From Incurvaria masculella (lineage: Eukaryota; Arthropoda; Insecta; Lepidoptera; Incurvariidae), in contig OX335656.1 in NCBI GenBank assembly GCA_946894095.1, forward strand, positions 5,905,001 through 5,969,000: 64,000 nucleotides of DNA. The letters run 5' to 3'. This document shows positions 11,143 through 21,700 of the stretch, piece after piece. The notes below the pieces were generated by a model. The model did no database searches, was not told the DNA's origin, and saw only the letters and a program-made list of their open reading frames with translations. The position numbers and the translations under genes are program-made. The number at the start of each line of letters is the position of its first letter. Positions within the stretch are counted from its first letter, which is position 1.

Positions 11143-12835
11143 GATCGATGTGAAAATAGTAAATCCTTTCATGAAGTAGAGATCTCACGAAATGGTGGCT
11201 GTTTTCTAGCAGCAATGTGAATAATATGGCGGGTGATCTCGAGCCTTGTGATTGGTTGTATGATCATTGACGACTTGCCGCGGGATCGATACAACTTTCA
11301 CGAAGTTCCCGCGACGGCGTATAGGTGTCGCTCTAACAATATCTCATTTCAGTTTTGTCCTAAGATTCACGGCGCCACTGCCGCTTCGGCGTCTAGCGGA
11401 GCGGTGGGGGGGAAATCGGGAATTTGTCTAGCTTCATACGCAGCCTTAACGCCAGCAGGGTACAATTGTGTATATTGGTTACTAAATTCGGTCGTAACCA
11501 AACGCCGCCAGGTGTCGGGATAAGTAAGTCAGTATGTAATTTGCTGCAATAATCAAATGTTAGTAATATCGATTAATTGGTGAATCATGCCTTCGATTTG
11601 GAAACTCACATCACGAAGGTATTAGAAAAAGCCAACTTCTAAATATATCTTTAGCCATATACCCATGTTTAAAATTAAAATAAAATATATTTGCGACCGA
11701 TTGACTTTGAATACGCTTACCAAGTCGTTCTCGAAAAGGTACAAAGGTACTTTACAACAATCAAACATCGAAAGCAAAATCTTTAATGCTAAATCAGACT
11801 CAATCCTCAAATGACCGTACGCTAGAAAAATAAAGAAGGGATTACCTCATCTAATTGTACAAAATGCTCACACCAAAATACATAAGCCAAATCACACACG
11901 TGCTGTTCATTCTCAACTATCCAAGGAGTTACACCTTGAATCTGAACATAACACAGCACATAACCAATGTACGCAGGACTGAAACAGACTCACAGAGGAT
12001 TACAGATAATAGCAAATAATGTTAATTCATGCAAAAACTATTTGGATACCCACCTGAATGGGTTCACATCCCATCAGCCTCAGCAGTTCATAAAATAGAA
12101 AAACAACTAAGACAAATGAATGTACAAATCAGGATTATTGCAATTCAATTATGAAAATTAACAATTGTAAAGACCATTTTGAGACATTTATTGAAGACTT
12201 TGCTAAATCTGTCGAATATCCCTTGAAATTAAAATGTATTTTCATAACCATATTTTAAGCTTTCATACTAATTAAAAAGGTGGCCTTTGTAGTTAGCTAA
12301 TTGGAAAAAAATACTAATTCCTTTGAATGTTGCTTAGTTTCCAGACGACTTTCTTTCACTTTGATCATTAAAATACTAACATTATGAATGAAAAGTACCT
12401 ATTTTTATTTTACTTAGCAGATAGATAACTCAGGGTTCTTTTCTTGAGAATACCAGAATATCAACTAGATTATACTAAACCGCTTGTGAAGAGAGATTCC
12501 CAAAAAATTATCCACCACGACTACATTTCGTCGCATTTTCTATGGATATTTCGCGTGTTTATTGGTTATTTGTATTTACATTGAGTATTTATCGACTTAC
12601 CCGAGTAAATTAACCGAGACCCAAACACGTAGCTTTCGATGAGGAAATTTGGTGGGCTCTCTTTACACATTTAAAACGCGCCGGAACGCAAACAGAACCA
12701 AAATTGGATATTTCATTAAAACCATACAAACATTTTCGGTATTTTGGATCTTTTTAACGGTTAAAGAAATGAACGGTTATTAAAGGTTATGCAGCGTAGT
12801 CTAAATTGTATCATTGTTATCAAATAATAAATAAA
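11143..12835. other. Non-coding stretch, no gene recognised
   Basis: The interval starts GC-moderate (11220-11530, one 96-codon frame with no known domain) and becomes strongly AT-rich from 11600. I see no RNA gene, tandem repeat or recognisable mobile element. Confidence 0.45.
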
Positions 12836-13206
12836 AACCGGCCAAGTGCGAGTCGGACTCGCACACAAAGGGTTCCGTACCATCGTACAAGATTTAACAT
12901 GAAAAATATCACGGTTTTTGTATGGGCCCCCCCTTTTATAGTTATTATTATTTAGTTTTACCTATTTGTTGTTATAGCCGCAAAATAAATACAAAAAATC
13001 ATTTTGTATGGGCCCCCCCTTTTATAGTTATTATTATTTAGTTTTACCTATTTGTTGTTATAGCGGCAAAATAAATACAAAAATTCAGCTACCTACCTAT
13101 TACGGTTCACGAGATACAGCCCTGTGACAGACGGACGGACAGACGGACGGACAGCGGAGGCTTAGTAATAGGGTTTCGTTTGGTACCCTTTGGGTACGGA
13201 ACCCTA
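12836..13206 (-). mobile_element. MINE-2-like MITE with an internal 86-bp tandem duplication
   Basis: The copy is complete from AACCGGCCAAGTGCGAGTCGG to GGGTACGGAACCCT. The middle block starting TTTTGTATGGGCCCCCC is present twice in tandem, at 12916-13001 and 13002-13086, making the copy about 70-80 bp longer than its relatives. The GACG run holds about four units with one interruption. Confidence 0.9.
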
Positions 13207-15465
13207 AAAAAATAATAATAAATCACAATTTAAGATGACATTAGCCTTATTATTAATATTCACAATATATATTTATTTAACAAATTTTAGGTTAACATTA
13301 TTTAATACAAAAATAAAAATTAAAAAATATAAACCAAATACTGCAAAACCTTAGGGTGGCCTTAGGGACAAACGTAAGGCCGTTCCGAGCTACGGAGACA
13401 GAAACCGCCGAACGATTCTCGTGTTCGAGAGTAGAACCGCTTTCTGCATTTGGAATCGGAACCAATTTGGGTATAATCTGAAATGAATAAAACGTATAGG
13501 TTTCATTGAACCCAATTTATGGAGCTAGGTACCAAGAACCCCAGTATACAAACTCAGTTCTGGGAATCAGAATATCTCTCGCTCGGGGAGGTTTTAAAAT
13601 ATTTCATCTCGTAATTTCGCCCACAACGAAGATATTATGTTTCATAAAATGTGCCGCCACAATTCTGATGTAACGGAAGGTATCTAGCTAGCTGGCACGT
13701 GTATAAATATGAAAATGGCCCAGTTCGTGACCCTAAGACCCGCCCTGAATGTAGGTAAAATGGGCAATGTTAACAAGACCGCTCTTGTATGCATGAGACG
13801 TTCGCCAAGATTTTTAATTTAGATAACACGATAAAATACTAGATGGCATGACTAAAGATGCGTGGCTTGGATGAATTCGTGTTTTATTAGTATACGGTTC
13901 TTGGTAGAGCGGTCCATACTGTATATTATTAAGTAACGGATCCATTAAACCTGTCAATTAATAGACTTGTTCAAGAAATTGTATTATACGTAACAACGTA
14001 TGAATGCACTTTTGCTCATATGAATAGATTTTTATTTATTTTATCTTATGGATCGAAACGATTTGTGGTAATAAGGGAGATAATTTTAAATATAAATCTC
14101 TATTGATATGGTCACGCTGGTTAGAGAAGAATATAAGAATTCTCTTTTGAAAGAATACACTCGCCCCGTTATCGACTGAGTTTTTTGATGACATACATCT
14201 ATCAAAAAGGTTTTATGAATTTTCCCTTAATATTAAATAGTTATCATTAAATTGGGTAAAAATCTAGAATTAAAAAAATATGCATAAGACATCACGCAAC
14301 AGTCTCAAAAAACGCTGCGTAAATAGAAGAATGTTTATTGCGTTGGTATCGTTTTTTTTACAGCTCCTAGTTTGATCTTTATTTCAACTTAATACCTACC
14401 TCCGCACTCGTTCTTGAGAAAATAGTTGACAAACAGACAGATAGGCAACGAAGTATTCCTAAAAGGATTTTTTTATTTTGATGAACGGGACCATAAATTA
14501 TAAAAGTAGGCTCTTACGGAGTTGCACGGGAAGAAATTCAGTGGGCCTAATTGTATTATTTTTAAGTGGCAGTACTCACACAGCAATTGTAATGCTTTTT
14601 TATGAAGACCGATAGCAAAAACAGCCTAGAAATAATACGTTTACCGGTTATAAGGAGCCAAAGCAACATAAAATAGTTATTCACAATAAACAATGTTTAT
14701 AGCGATATAGCGGTAAAATAAAAAATATCACCTACGTAATGTCTGTAACGCACGCACTAAAATATATTTTCCACTCTCCTAACAGCAAAGGGCTTATATG
14801 TCTTCATTACTTCTTCTGATAATATTTCCACTTACACAAACTGTGAGCTGACGAAATTGTAGAGAGTGGGGATATACAGAGTAGCGATGAAGTCAACGAC
14901 AAGCATAGAGTCTCATTGACTTAATAAATGTGTTCAATTTTGGCAGTATTTTAGCGTTAAGGAATGCACGGGATTTACAATATTGTGTGTGTGCGAACAT
15001 TTTAATGAGATAGTACAAAAAAACACACTACCGGTCTCTTTTTTTCGAAGAAATGATCGACACCATAAGAATGCATTGATAATGTTGGCACTAGATAAGA
15101 GGTATGTAGAATTTGAATAAAAATAACCTCTGTTTCGTTTTGTTTATATAAAAATCAGTGCTTGTACACTCCAAATCTCTATTTTGCCGGTAAATAGCGA
15201 TTTAAAAAATTATTTCTAATTTAAGTAAATTCTAAATCCGTATTTAAGGTTATATTCTGTTGCTGGATTCGTTAGTCTCGTGCTTGAGTGTTTCTTAAAG
15301 TTTTGCAGGTTCACTTGGCTTTATGTCATGAGCTCCAAGAATAGAAAATAAATTCTTGATCTCAAGTAAGTTAACTAGATTTCAATGGAAATAAAGATTG
15401 CAGTTGAAGTACATATTTTGTAAATAGCGTAATTCTTAAGAAAGGAGGTTTCTTGTGTTTTGCTG
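13207..15465. other. AT-rich non-coding DNA with possible repeat fragments
   Basis: No gene is visible. Around 14430-14560 lies GACAAACAGACAGATAGG, followed by ACGAAGTATTCCTAAAAGG and GAAATTCAGTGGGCC. These resemble pieces of dispersed lepidopteran repeats; GAAATTCAGTGGGCC recurs at 41560 and, inverted, near 33080. Confidence 0.4.
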
Positions 15466-15469
15466 TTAA

Positions 15470-16422
15470 GGTGGTCCTTCCCGACGGGACTAAATCATTC
15501 GCGGGCACAGCACAAAATCGTTCTGCTGCGCTCTGGTACTGTCTCTGTTTTTAAAGAAAAATACTGTTTTCGTGATAAGGAGAATGCAACACGTCCTCAG
15601 AGCAAACAACGCGCGTAGCGGTTGATTTGGTTGGATTTAAAAAAAATATACAAGACGTCTTTTAGCTAAAAGTAAATCAGGAACGCTGTAGTTAAAAATC
15701 CAACAAAACCTATATTAACTTTGAATCTTCATGAAAAAAAACTAGGTTTGATAACTAAGATTATACAGATTTTTTTGTTTTATCGTTGAGCAATCCACGA
15801 CCAAACTTATCGTTTAAAACGCGCGAAAAAATCGAACTTTTGGACCTTATAAATTAGAAACCATATACAATTGTACAATGCCAATGATCATGAAACAATA
15901 GTTTGATAAAATAAAGCTAATTTTGGATCTCCGACGATAAATGTTTTTTTTTATGCGACCTGTCATGGATGGCTAAAACCACACAACTACCGTTATGATA
16001 TTAGCCCAATACACCACATTCCGGAAGGAATTAGGTGCCATGCCAGGACCTTCCCTTTATGAGCACGGCTACATTGAACTGGATGGAAAACACGGACAAT
16101 TTTTCATTGCCGCTTCGACCATCTTTTCATCCAATGCGATGGTACCAACCCGGGCGGGCTTAAACCCTACCACCTAGTAGGGGAAGGGGACCTACAGTTT
16201 TACATGGATTCCGAACCATGGAGCAGCTCGCATTCGTGACGAAATGCACTTATCGAACTGTGAAAGAGAAAGACAGTGGTGCAAGTTGGTATTGAACCCG
16301 GGTCTCTGGTACGCTAAGCCAGTCCCCGCGCCACTAGGCTATGAGCAGCTCTAACGTGCAGCTAAATGTGCGCACGATCTTCTTTCTACGTTTGCATGGG
16401 GAGTTGAGCGGGAAGGACCATC
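15470..16422 (+). mobile_element. TTAA-flanked MITE, interrupted by a SINE
   Basis: Terminal inverted repeats GGTGGTCCTTCCCG (15470) and CGGGAAGGACCATC (to 16422) are each flanked by TTAA (15466-15469, 16423-16426), the target duplication typical of piggyBac-type transposons. Removing the nested SINE leaves about 530 bp, like the copy at 63088-63633. There is no transposase, so it is non-autonomous. Assignment to piggyBac is inferred from TTAA only. Confidence 0.8.
15945..16363 (-). mobile_element. SINE with tRNA-like head, nested in a MITE
   Basis: On the minus strand the head carries TAGCCTAGTGGCGCGG (A box) and GGGTTCAATACC (B box, 16289-16299 in plus coordinates). The body GGTTGGTACCATCGCATTGG is shared with the 5S-headed copy at 4917. 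The tail is an A-run read from the T-run at 15945. AAATGT flanks both ends (15939-15944, 16364-16369), a target-site duplication that dates this insertion after the MITE. Confidence 0.88.
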
Positions 16423-16426
16423 TTAA

Positions 16427-17054
16427 AATCTGATTGACTGCATGCGCAGTTATTATTACAAAAAAAAAGTATCTCGTCGCCCTACGGTGTAGCCTAGAAA
16501 AACCTAGACACAAATGCCACATGGCTGAGCGCGACCCTTCTAACTTGATTTGGGTGAACTCGGTGACAGAGAAGCGACGACATTTGTAGCTTTCGGTGGC
16601 TTATTAGTTTACGCTCCTCCCGTTTGCCTAATGTCGTGATCGTGTTTTTGCTGGGGTACATTACAAACATGGCGAGGTGTACCGTTCGGTAGGGTGATTC
16701 TGGATGTGGAAGCCGAGTTGATTTGGGACAACGCAAAAATATACGTAAGTAAAGTTAATGTCTTTTTTTTATTTGAATTATCGTCCGTTAATAAACCTAT
16801 ACTCGCTGAGTTAATGAGTACGTTTTCATCATTCGAAACTTATTTGATGCATGGTTCAATTCAAGTCTTACTATGGAATAAAGAAAGAAAGAAAATTTTA
16901 ATTTAAAAAAATAACTACAAAACATAAACGGAATTACGATAGTACAATTGCAAATTAAACAATTTAAACAATAATACAAAACTAAAAAATACAAATGTTG
17001 TAGAAATGGAGAGAAAAAAGTATAAACAGTTAAGCATGAGATGCGCAATCTTAA
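16427..17054. other. Non-coding stretch, no gene recognised
   Basis: Several overlapping frames below 100 codons occur on both strands and none has a recognised domain. Near 16875 there is AATAAAGAAAGAAAGAAA, a retroposon-like simple tail, but nothing upstream confirms an element. Confidence 0.35.
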
Positions 17055-17310
17055 AATACTAGCTGAGGTACCCGGCTCCGCTCGGGTCAATGTCGTTTCG
17101 GCCTGACGTGGTATGAGTTACCTACAACCTACACTACTATACAACCTTTCATCCCTTCCTTTATTTTTTTCATAAAAGGTCTGGTGTTATGTCCTTTCCC
17201 AAGGTCCAAACTATCTTCATACCAAATTTAATAAAAATTGGTTTAGCGGTTTAGACGTGAAAACGCAACAGACAGACAGATATATTTATAATTTTAGTTT
17301 GGATTCTTGT
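17055..17310 (+). mobile_element. RTE-type LINE or SINE 3' end
   Basis: The sequence has CCCGGCTCCGCTCGGGTC near the start. It then carries GTCCTTTCCCAAGGTCC, CTTCATACCAAATTTAAT, GGTTTAGCGGTTTAGACGTG and ACAGACAGACAGATA. I recognise this as the tail of non-LTR retroposons common in lepidopteran genomes (RTE-like). There is no coding sequence, so it may be a SINE using that tail or a truncated LINE. Confidence 0.65.
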
Positions 17311-18075
17311 TATGTCAATGGGTTAGGAGGCTCAGCCAATAATTGCCCGTGAACCGTGTCACCGATATCAGCGATAGTAATGACGAGGCAGCTGTTCTGA
17401 AATGCCCGCGAACATATTCGCAGGTAATTCAAAAGTATAATTATTACGTGTGTACAAGCGAAAGGTTATGTGTACTGTGTGTATATGGGTTTATTATAAA
17501 TATTAATTCGTAAAAGATTAAATTTCCTCTCACAATTAATTAGGGTGTCTTTACTGTATTGTTACTGTATTTACCGTAAAGGATACTGTATGGTCTGGGG
17601 CGACAGCCGCAAATGGGTCACTACCCAAATACCTACTTCGAGTAGTGGACTGTATAGAATAATAATTTGACCAATTTAACCCTGACGTGAAAGGATTATA
17701 GGCAGCATAGAAGAGGACTTACCAGTGGGTCTGCAGCCCTCATGACTCCTCGGGTTCCATCTCCACCAGGGTTCCGTGCACGGCACTTAAGGTCTTTCAC
17801 TGTTTGTGGTGCGTAGACGCTGCGTGGGTTGGATCCACGGCAGGATACGATCGTTGCCGTGGATCTTGGAGCTGTTGAAGATGTGCGAAACCAGCAGCAC
17901 GTCCGCCGGCATCGAACTTTTGCCGCGAGTCTCTGGCGACCTACAGTTTTTCATTCGCTCGGCGCGAATGAAGGTAGTTCGGTAAACTAGGCTTGCCCTC
18001 GGGAAATTAGTTCCACAAGGGTGTAACAGTTAAGTGATTGGAAGAAAGGATGGGACATTGTTCAAGTCAATACAA
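17311..18075. other. Unassigned stretch with a GC-richer middle
   Basis: 17700-18000 is GC-richer. Its minus strand has a short frame beginning MPADVLLVSHIFNSSKIHG, then a GTAAGT donor-like site near 17720. It could be a decayed exon or transposon piece; I recognise no family. Confidence 0.3.
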
Positions 18076-18315
18076 ATCCCATCAAAAACAAAACTTGTAA
18101 AAAAAACCAAGTCTCGCAAATCAGTTCTTCTACCGTAAAAAGTTGTGAGATCCATGTAATACCAAGTCGGTTAATTTATTCAGTCCCTACTTAAGTGACT
18201 TTCTTTCTGTAAGTTATTACGTAATTATAGGTAACCGAACCACATCTTATAGTGACAATATCAATATTAAAAATATTGTATGTTTTAAATAAATAGAATG
18301 ACTTGGCCATCGCAC
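18076..18315 (+). repeat. Inverted duplicate of the Helitron 3' end, left arm
   Basis: This 240-bp arm is the near-perfect reverse complement of 18371-18610, with only a few mismatches by eye. Homology stops precisely at ...ATCGCAC on the inner side of both arms. It reads as a second, 5'-truncated copy of the same element 3' end in opposite orientation. Confidence 0.9.
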
Positions 18316-18370
18316 GAAAACACAACGTATCTCACAAGAAATATCAGATTATATTAAATTTGATTATTTA

Positions 18371-18610
18371 GTGCGATCGCCAAGTCAATCTATTTATTTA
18401 AAACATACAATATTTTTAATATTGATATTGTCACTATAAGATGTGGTTCGGTTACCTATAATTACGTAATAACTTACAGAAAGAAAGTCACTTAAGTAGG
18501 GACTGAATAAATTAACCGACTTGGTATTACATGGATTTCACAACTTTTTACGGTAGAAGAACTGATTTGCGAGACTTGGTTTTTTTTACAAGTTTTGTTT
18601 TTGATGGGAT
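18371..18610 (-). repeat. Helitron 3' untranslated end, right arm of inverted repeat
   Basis: It lies downstream (minus strand) of the Rep-helicase stop at 18707. Its inner boundary GTGCGATCGCCAAG contains the palindrome GCGATCGC. The interval 18611-18706 between stop and arm is a degenerate duplicate of the last ~100 bp of the coding region; GAAAGCCCACTCTCTGTC resembles CAAAGCCCACTCCCTATC inside the ORF. Confidence 0.8.
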
Positions 18611-18706
18611 CTCATTTCTTTTTGTAGATAGTCCTACTTTTAGCCCTTCTGGTACCTTCTACTTCTTGAATACCAACAATTTTTTTCTGAAAGCCCACTC
18701 TCTGTC

Positions 18707-21700
18707 TTATGAGCTTTTCTTATTTTTGTAAGTAGTCTTCCTCTTTTTCTTTTCCGGTACTACTTCTTGAGCATCAGCTACAGTTTTTCTCAAAGCCCAC
18801 TCCCTATCTCTATGGGTTTTTCTAGGAAGCTTTGATGTTACAATTTTTGACAAGTCTGGACGATGAATGCTTCTTAGTCTATTGTATTCACAAATTGAGG
18901 ATTCCTGCGCTTTAATACTTCCAAAGTCGACATTAATTAGATGTAAGCCGCTCAGACTTGTAACTCTCGAAAGTGCCACGTAAGCTTGACCGGATGTGAA
19001 CACTGCAGAACCTATATCCATCAGCGCATTATTTAGACTTAGGCCCTGACTTTTGTGTATAGTTATAGCATAGGCTATACATATGGGGAACTGTTCGCGA
19101 TGAACATAAGCTCTATTAATAATTTCAAATTTAGTTTTGACCGGACCGAGCTCATAAACATCTTCTTTATTAAATGTAATGTATATTTTCTTAATTATTT
19201 TTGTATTTTCCGGATCAACCTTTACTCTTTGCACTATACCGATAGAACCATTAACTAAACCAAGACTCACGTCAATATTTCGCCTTAACATGACTTTTGC
19301 TCCTATTTTTATAGTTATGTTCTCTTCCAGGCCCGCAGTCATAGAAGCATCCTCTTCATATTTATTTATGCATTCACAAGCTCTTTTTGTTAGGTATTTG
19401 GGACAATCTATACTATCTACAGCTGTAAGTTTTATTTCGGGATGTGGGAGAGATCTAAGCATTGCAGTATTTAATTGTTGACACATGTTTTTTGTAGGTA
19501 ATAAGCAAACGGTATCGTTAGGAAGTTTCGAGATGTGTTCAATTATTTCAACTAATCTGTTTTCATTTGAATCGGATTTGAGAGTTATTAATCTAGTCGA
19601 GAGTAAGTCGCAATCTTTTTGAGTAGTCACGCCTAATCTTATTCTATTTAGCATTTCAACAATGTCAAAATCATTGAGCTGTCGCATGTTAATAGTAAGT
19701 TCATCGTATATGAACAGTTCAATCCACAGATTCGGCATACTGAGGGAACCTAACAATTTGTTAGTTTCAGCTTTTGATAGTTTTTCAAAAGGTGACTTTT
19801 CTCTTACCGGTGGAAGCTGTAAGAGATCTCCGAAAACAACAAGATGTTTTTTTCCAAACCAACCATTTTGATCGTCGCTTGTGTCGAATATCTCAGACAA
19901 GCGTAAATGAATATATGTTAAAGTAACATTGGATATCATCGACACTTCATCTATGATAAACAACACTACTTCTTTCAAATCTGATCTCAGAACTTGGAGC
20001 ACTTCATCAGAAAGTGGCTTGTACTTCGGTGTTTGCTTGTGTTCCACAGGCAGCTGCAATAGTCTATGTATAGTCAATCCATTCACATTGAATGCAGCTA
20101 TTCCTGTTGGAGCACTAACTGCCACTTTTTTGTTTAAATAGGTCTGAACCCAAACTTTCAGAGTTTTTATTAAAAAGCTCTTTCCAGTGCCACCAGTTCC
20201 ACTCACAAAACAGCGTAAAACGTCAGCGTCATTATCAGTTGCGTCCATTTTATTTGTGATCATATCAAAGACTCTTTTTTGATCGGCATTAAGTTTTGCG
20301 ATCATACTTTGAAGATCAGCCTGCTCTTCTTCTACCCGATTGATTTTTTGAAAGTCATTCATTGCGTTTGCAGCTTCCACAGCTTCAAAGTCCAAAGGGT
20401 TTTCAGGACCATCGTCATCATCAACAATTTCCCTTTCTTCGTTTATCTCAGCAACTTTAGATTCTATCATTTCAAATGCTTTTTGTATCTTGTATCTAGA
20501 CTCTATCATTGAATTTCCATAATCGACTCCTTCTTTTAAATCTCCTTTCGCCAAATTAAAGGCCTCCGTGTAAGTATCACACCCCATTTTTAGTTCATCT
20601 AAGGAACGCCATGGCTTGAATAAAAGTAGTAAAGAGAAGAAGTATTTCTCTGGTACTTGTTCTCCTTCGTAGAAGTAGTGATTGATCAAATATGGGTTAG
20701 TTCTTCTTTTCAGGAACTTTTTACCGTCATTTATTTCGTAACACTTGACTTTAGAGGAGACAGGGCGTGTTTTAACAATATCGTAATTTTGAGCGAAACT
20801 GTACAAGTTAGTACTCTCCAACTCTTTAGGCCGCTTAGGATAATGGTCATCAATCCAAGACTCGTAATAAATATCGGTGGACTCCGGGTCTAGCACCATC
20901 ATATCAGATTTAGATTTAACGCGCCGGTTACGAAAGATGTTGACGTCCAGCCATCGAATTGTTGTGGTAGGATCTGTACCGTAGAGAGGAATACCAAGTA
21001 GAGTGTCACTGGCTTCTAAAGAGCCGCACTCTCTATTAGATAAAACTCTAAGGCCAATGTTAAACAGGCGGCTTCTTAAAGGTTTTGTAGAGTTTATGTC
21101 TTGAAACATATCAGTAACGTGAGTTTTCTCGCTTTTGGTGGTATATTTAGTAACGTAATAATTTAAAATAGCTGTCTTTTCACCAACATATTGAATGTCT
21201 ATATTCCCATTCCATGCTAACGAAATCGCGGGATTATAATCATTAACCATAACCCATTCTTTTTTGCGTACAATATAGTAAAGTCTACTGTTAGGCGACA
21301 ATGTTTTTCTAGCAGCTATTGATTCTATTATATCTCTAATAGTAAGTACTTTTGTGACCGGGCGGGGGAATCCGAAACGACAAACTTTTACGAAACCTCT
21401 TCTTGTTTTCTTTTGGCGCATACAATACTTATTATGTTTATGGGTCTGATATGACGTAACTCGTTGATAGAGTGTTGGTGAAACATTCTTGTCAGGTATA
21501 GCACAAGTTACGTACTTTGAAATGAATAATGCAACCTCATCAACCGAGGACTCGTGAAGTATGGGGGCGTCTTTTACCCATAACATTAAATGAAAGTGTT
21601 GCGCTCCACGCGATTGATATTCTCGTCTCCAAAAGTAATGTATTACTTTTCCAAGCGGCTCATCGGATGACATAATGAAGTCCAACATAGCTTTAAACTT

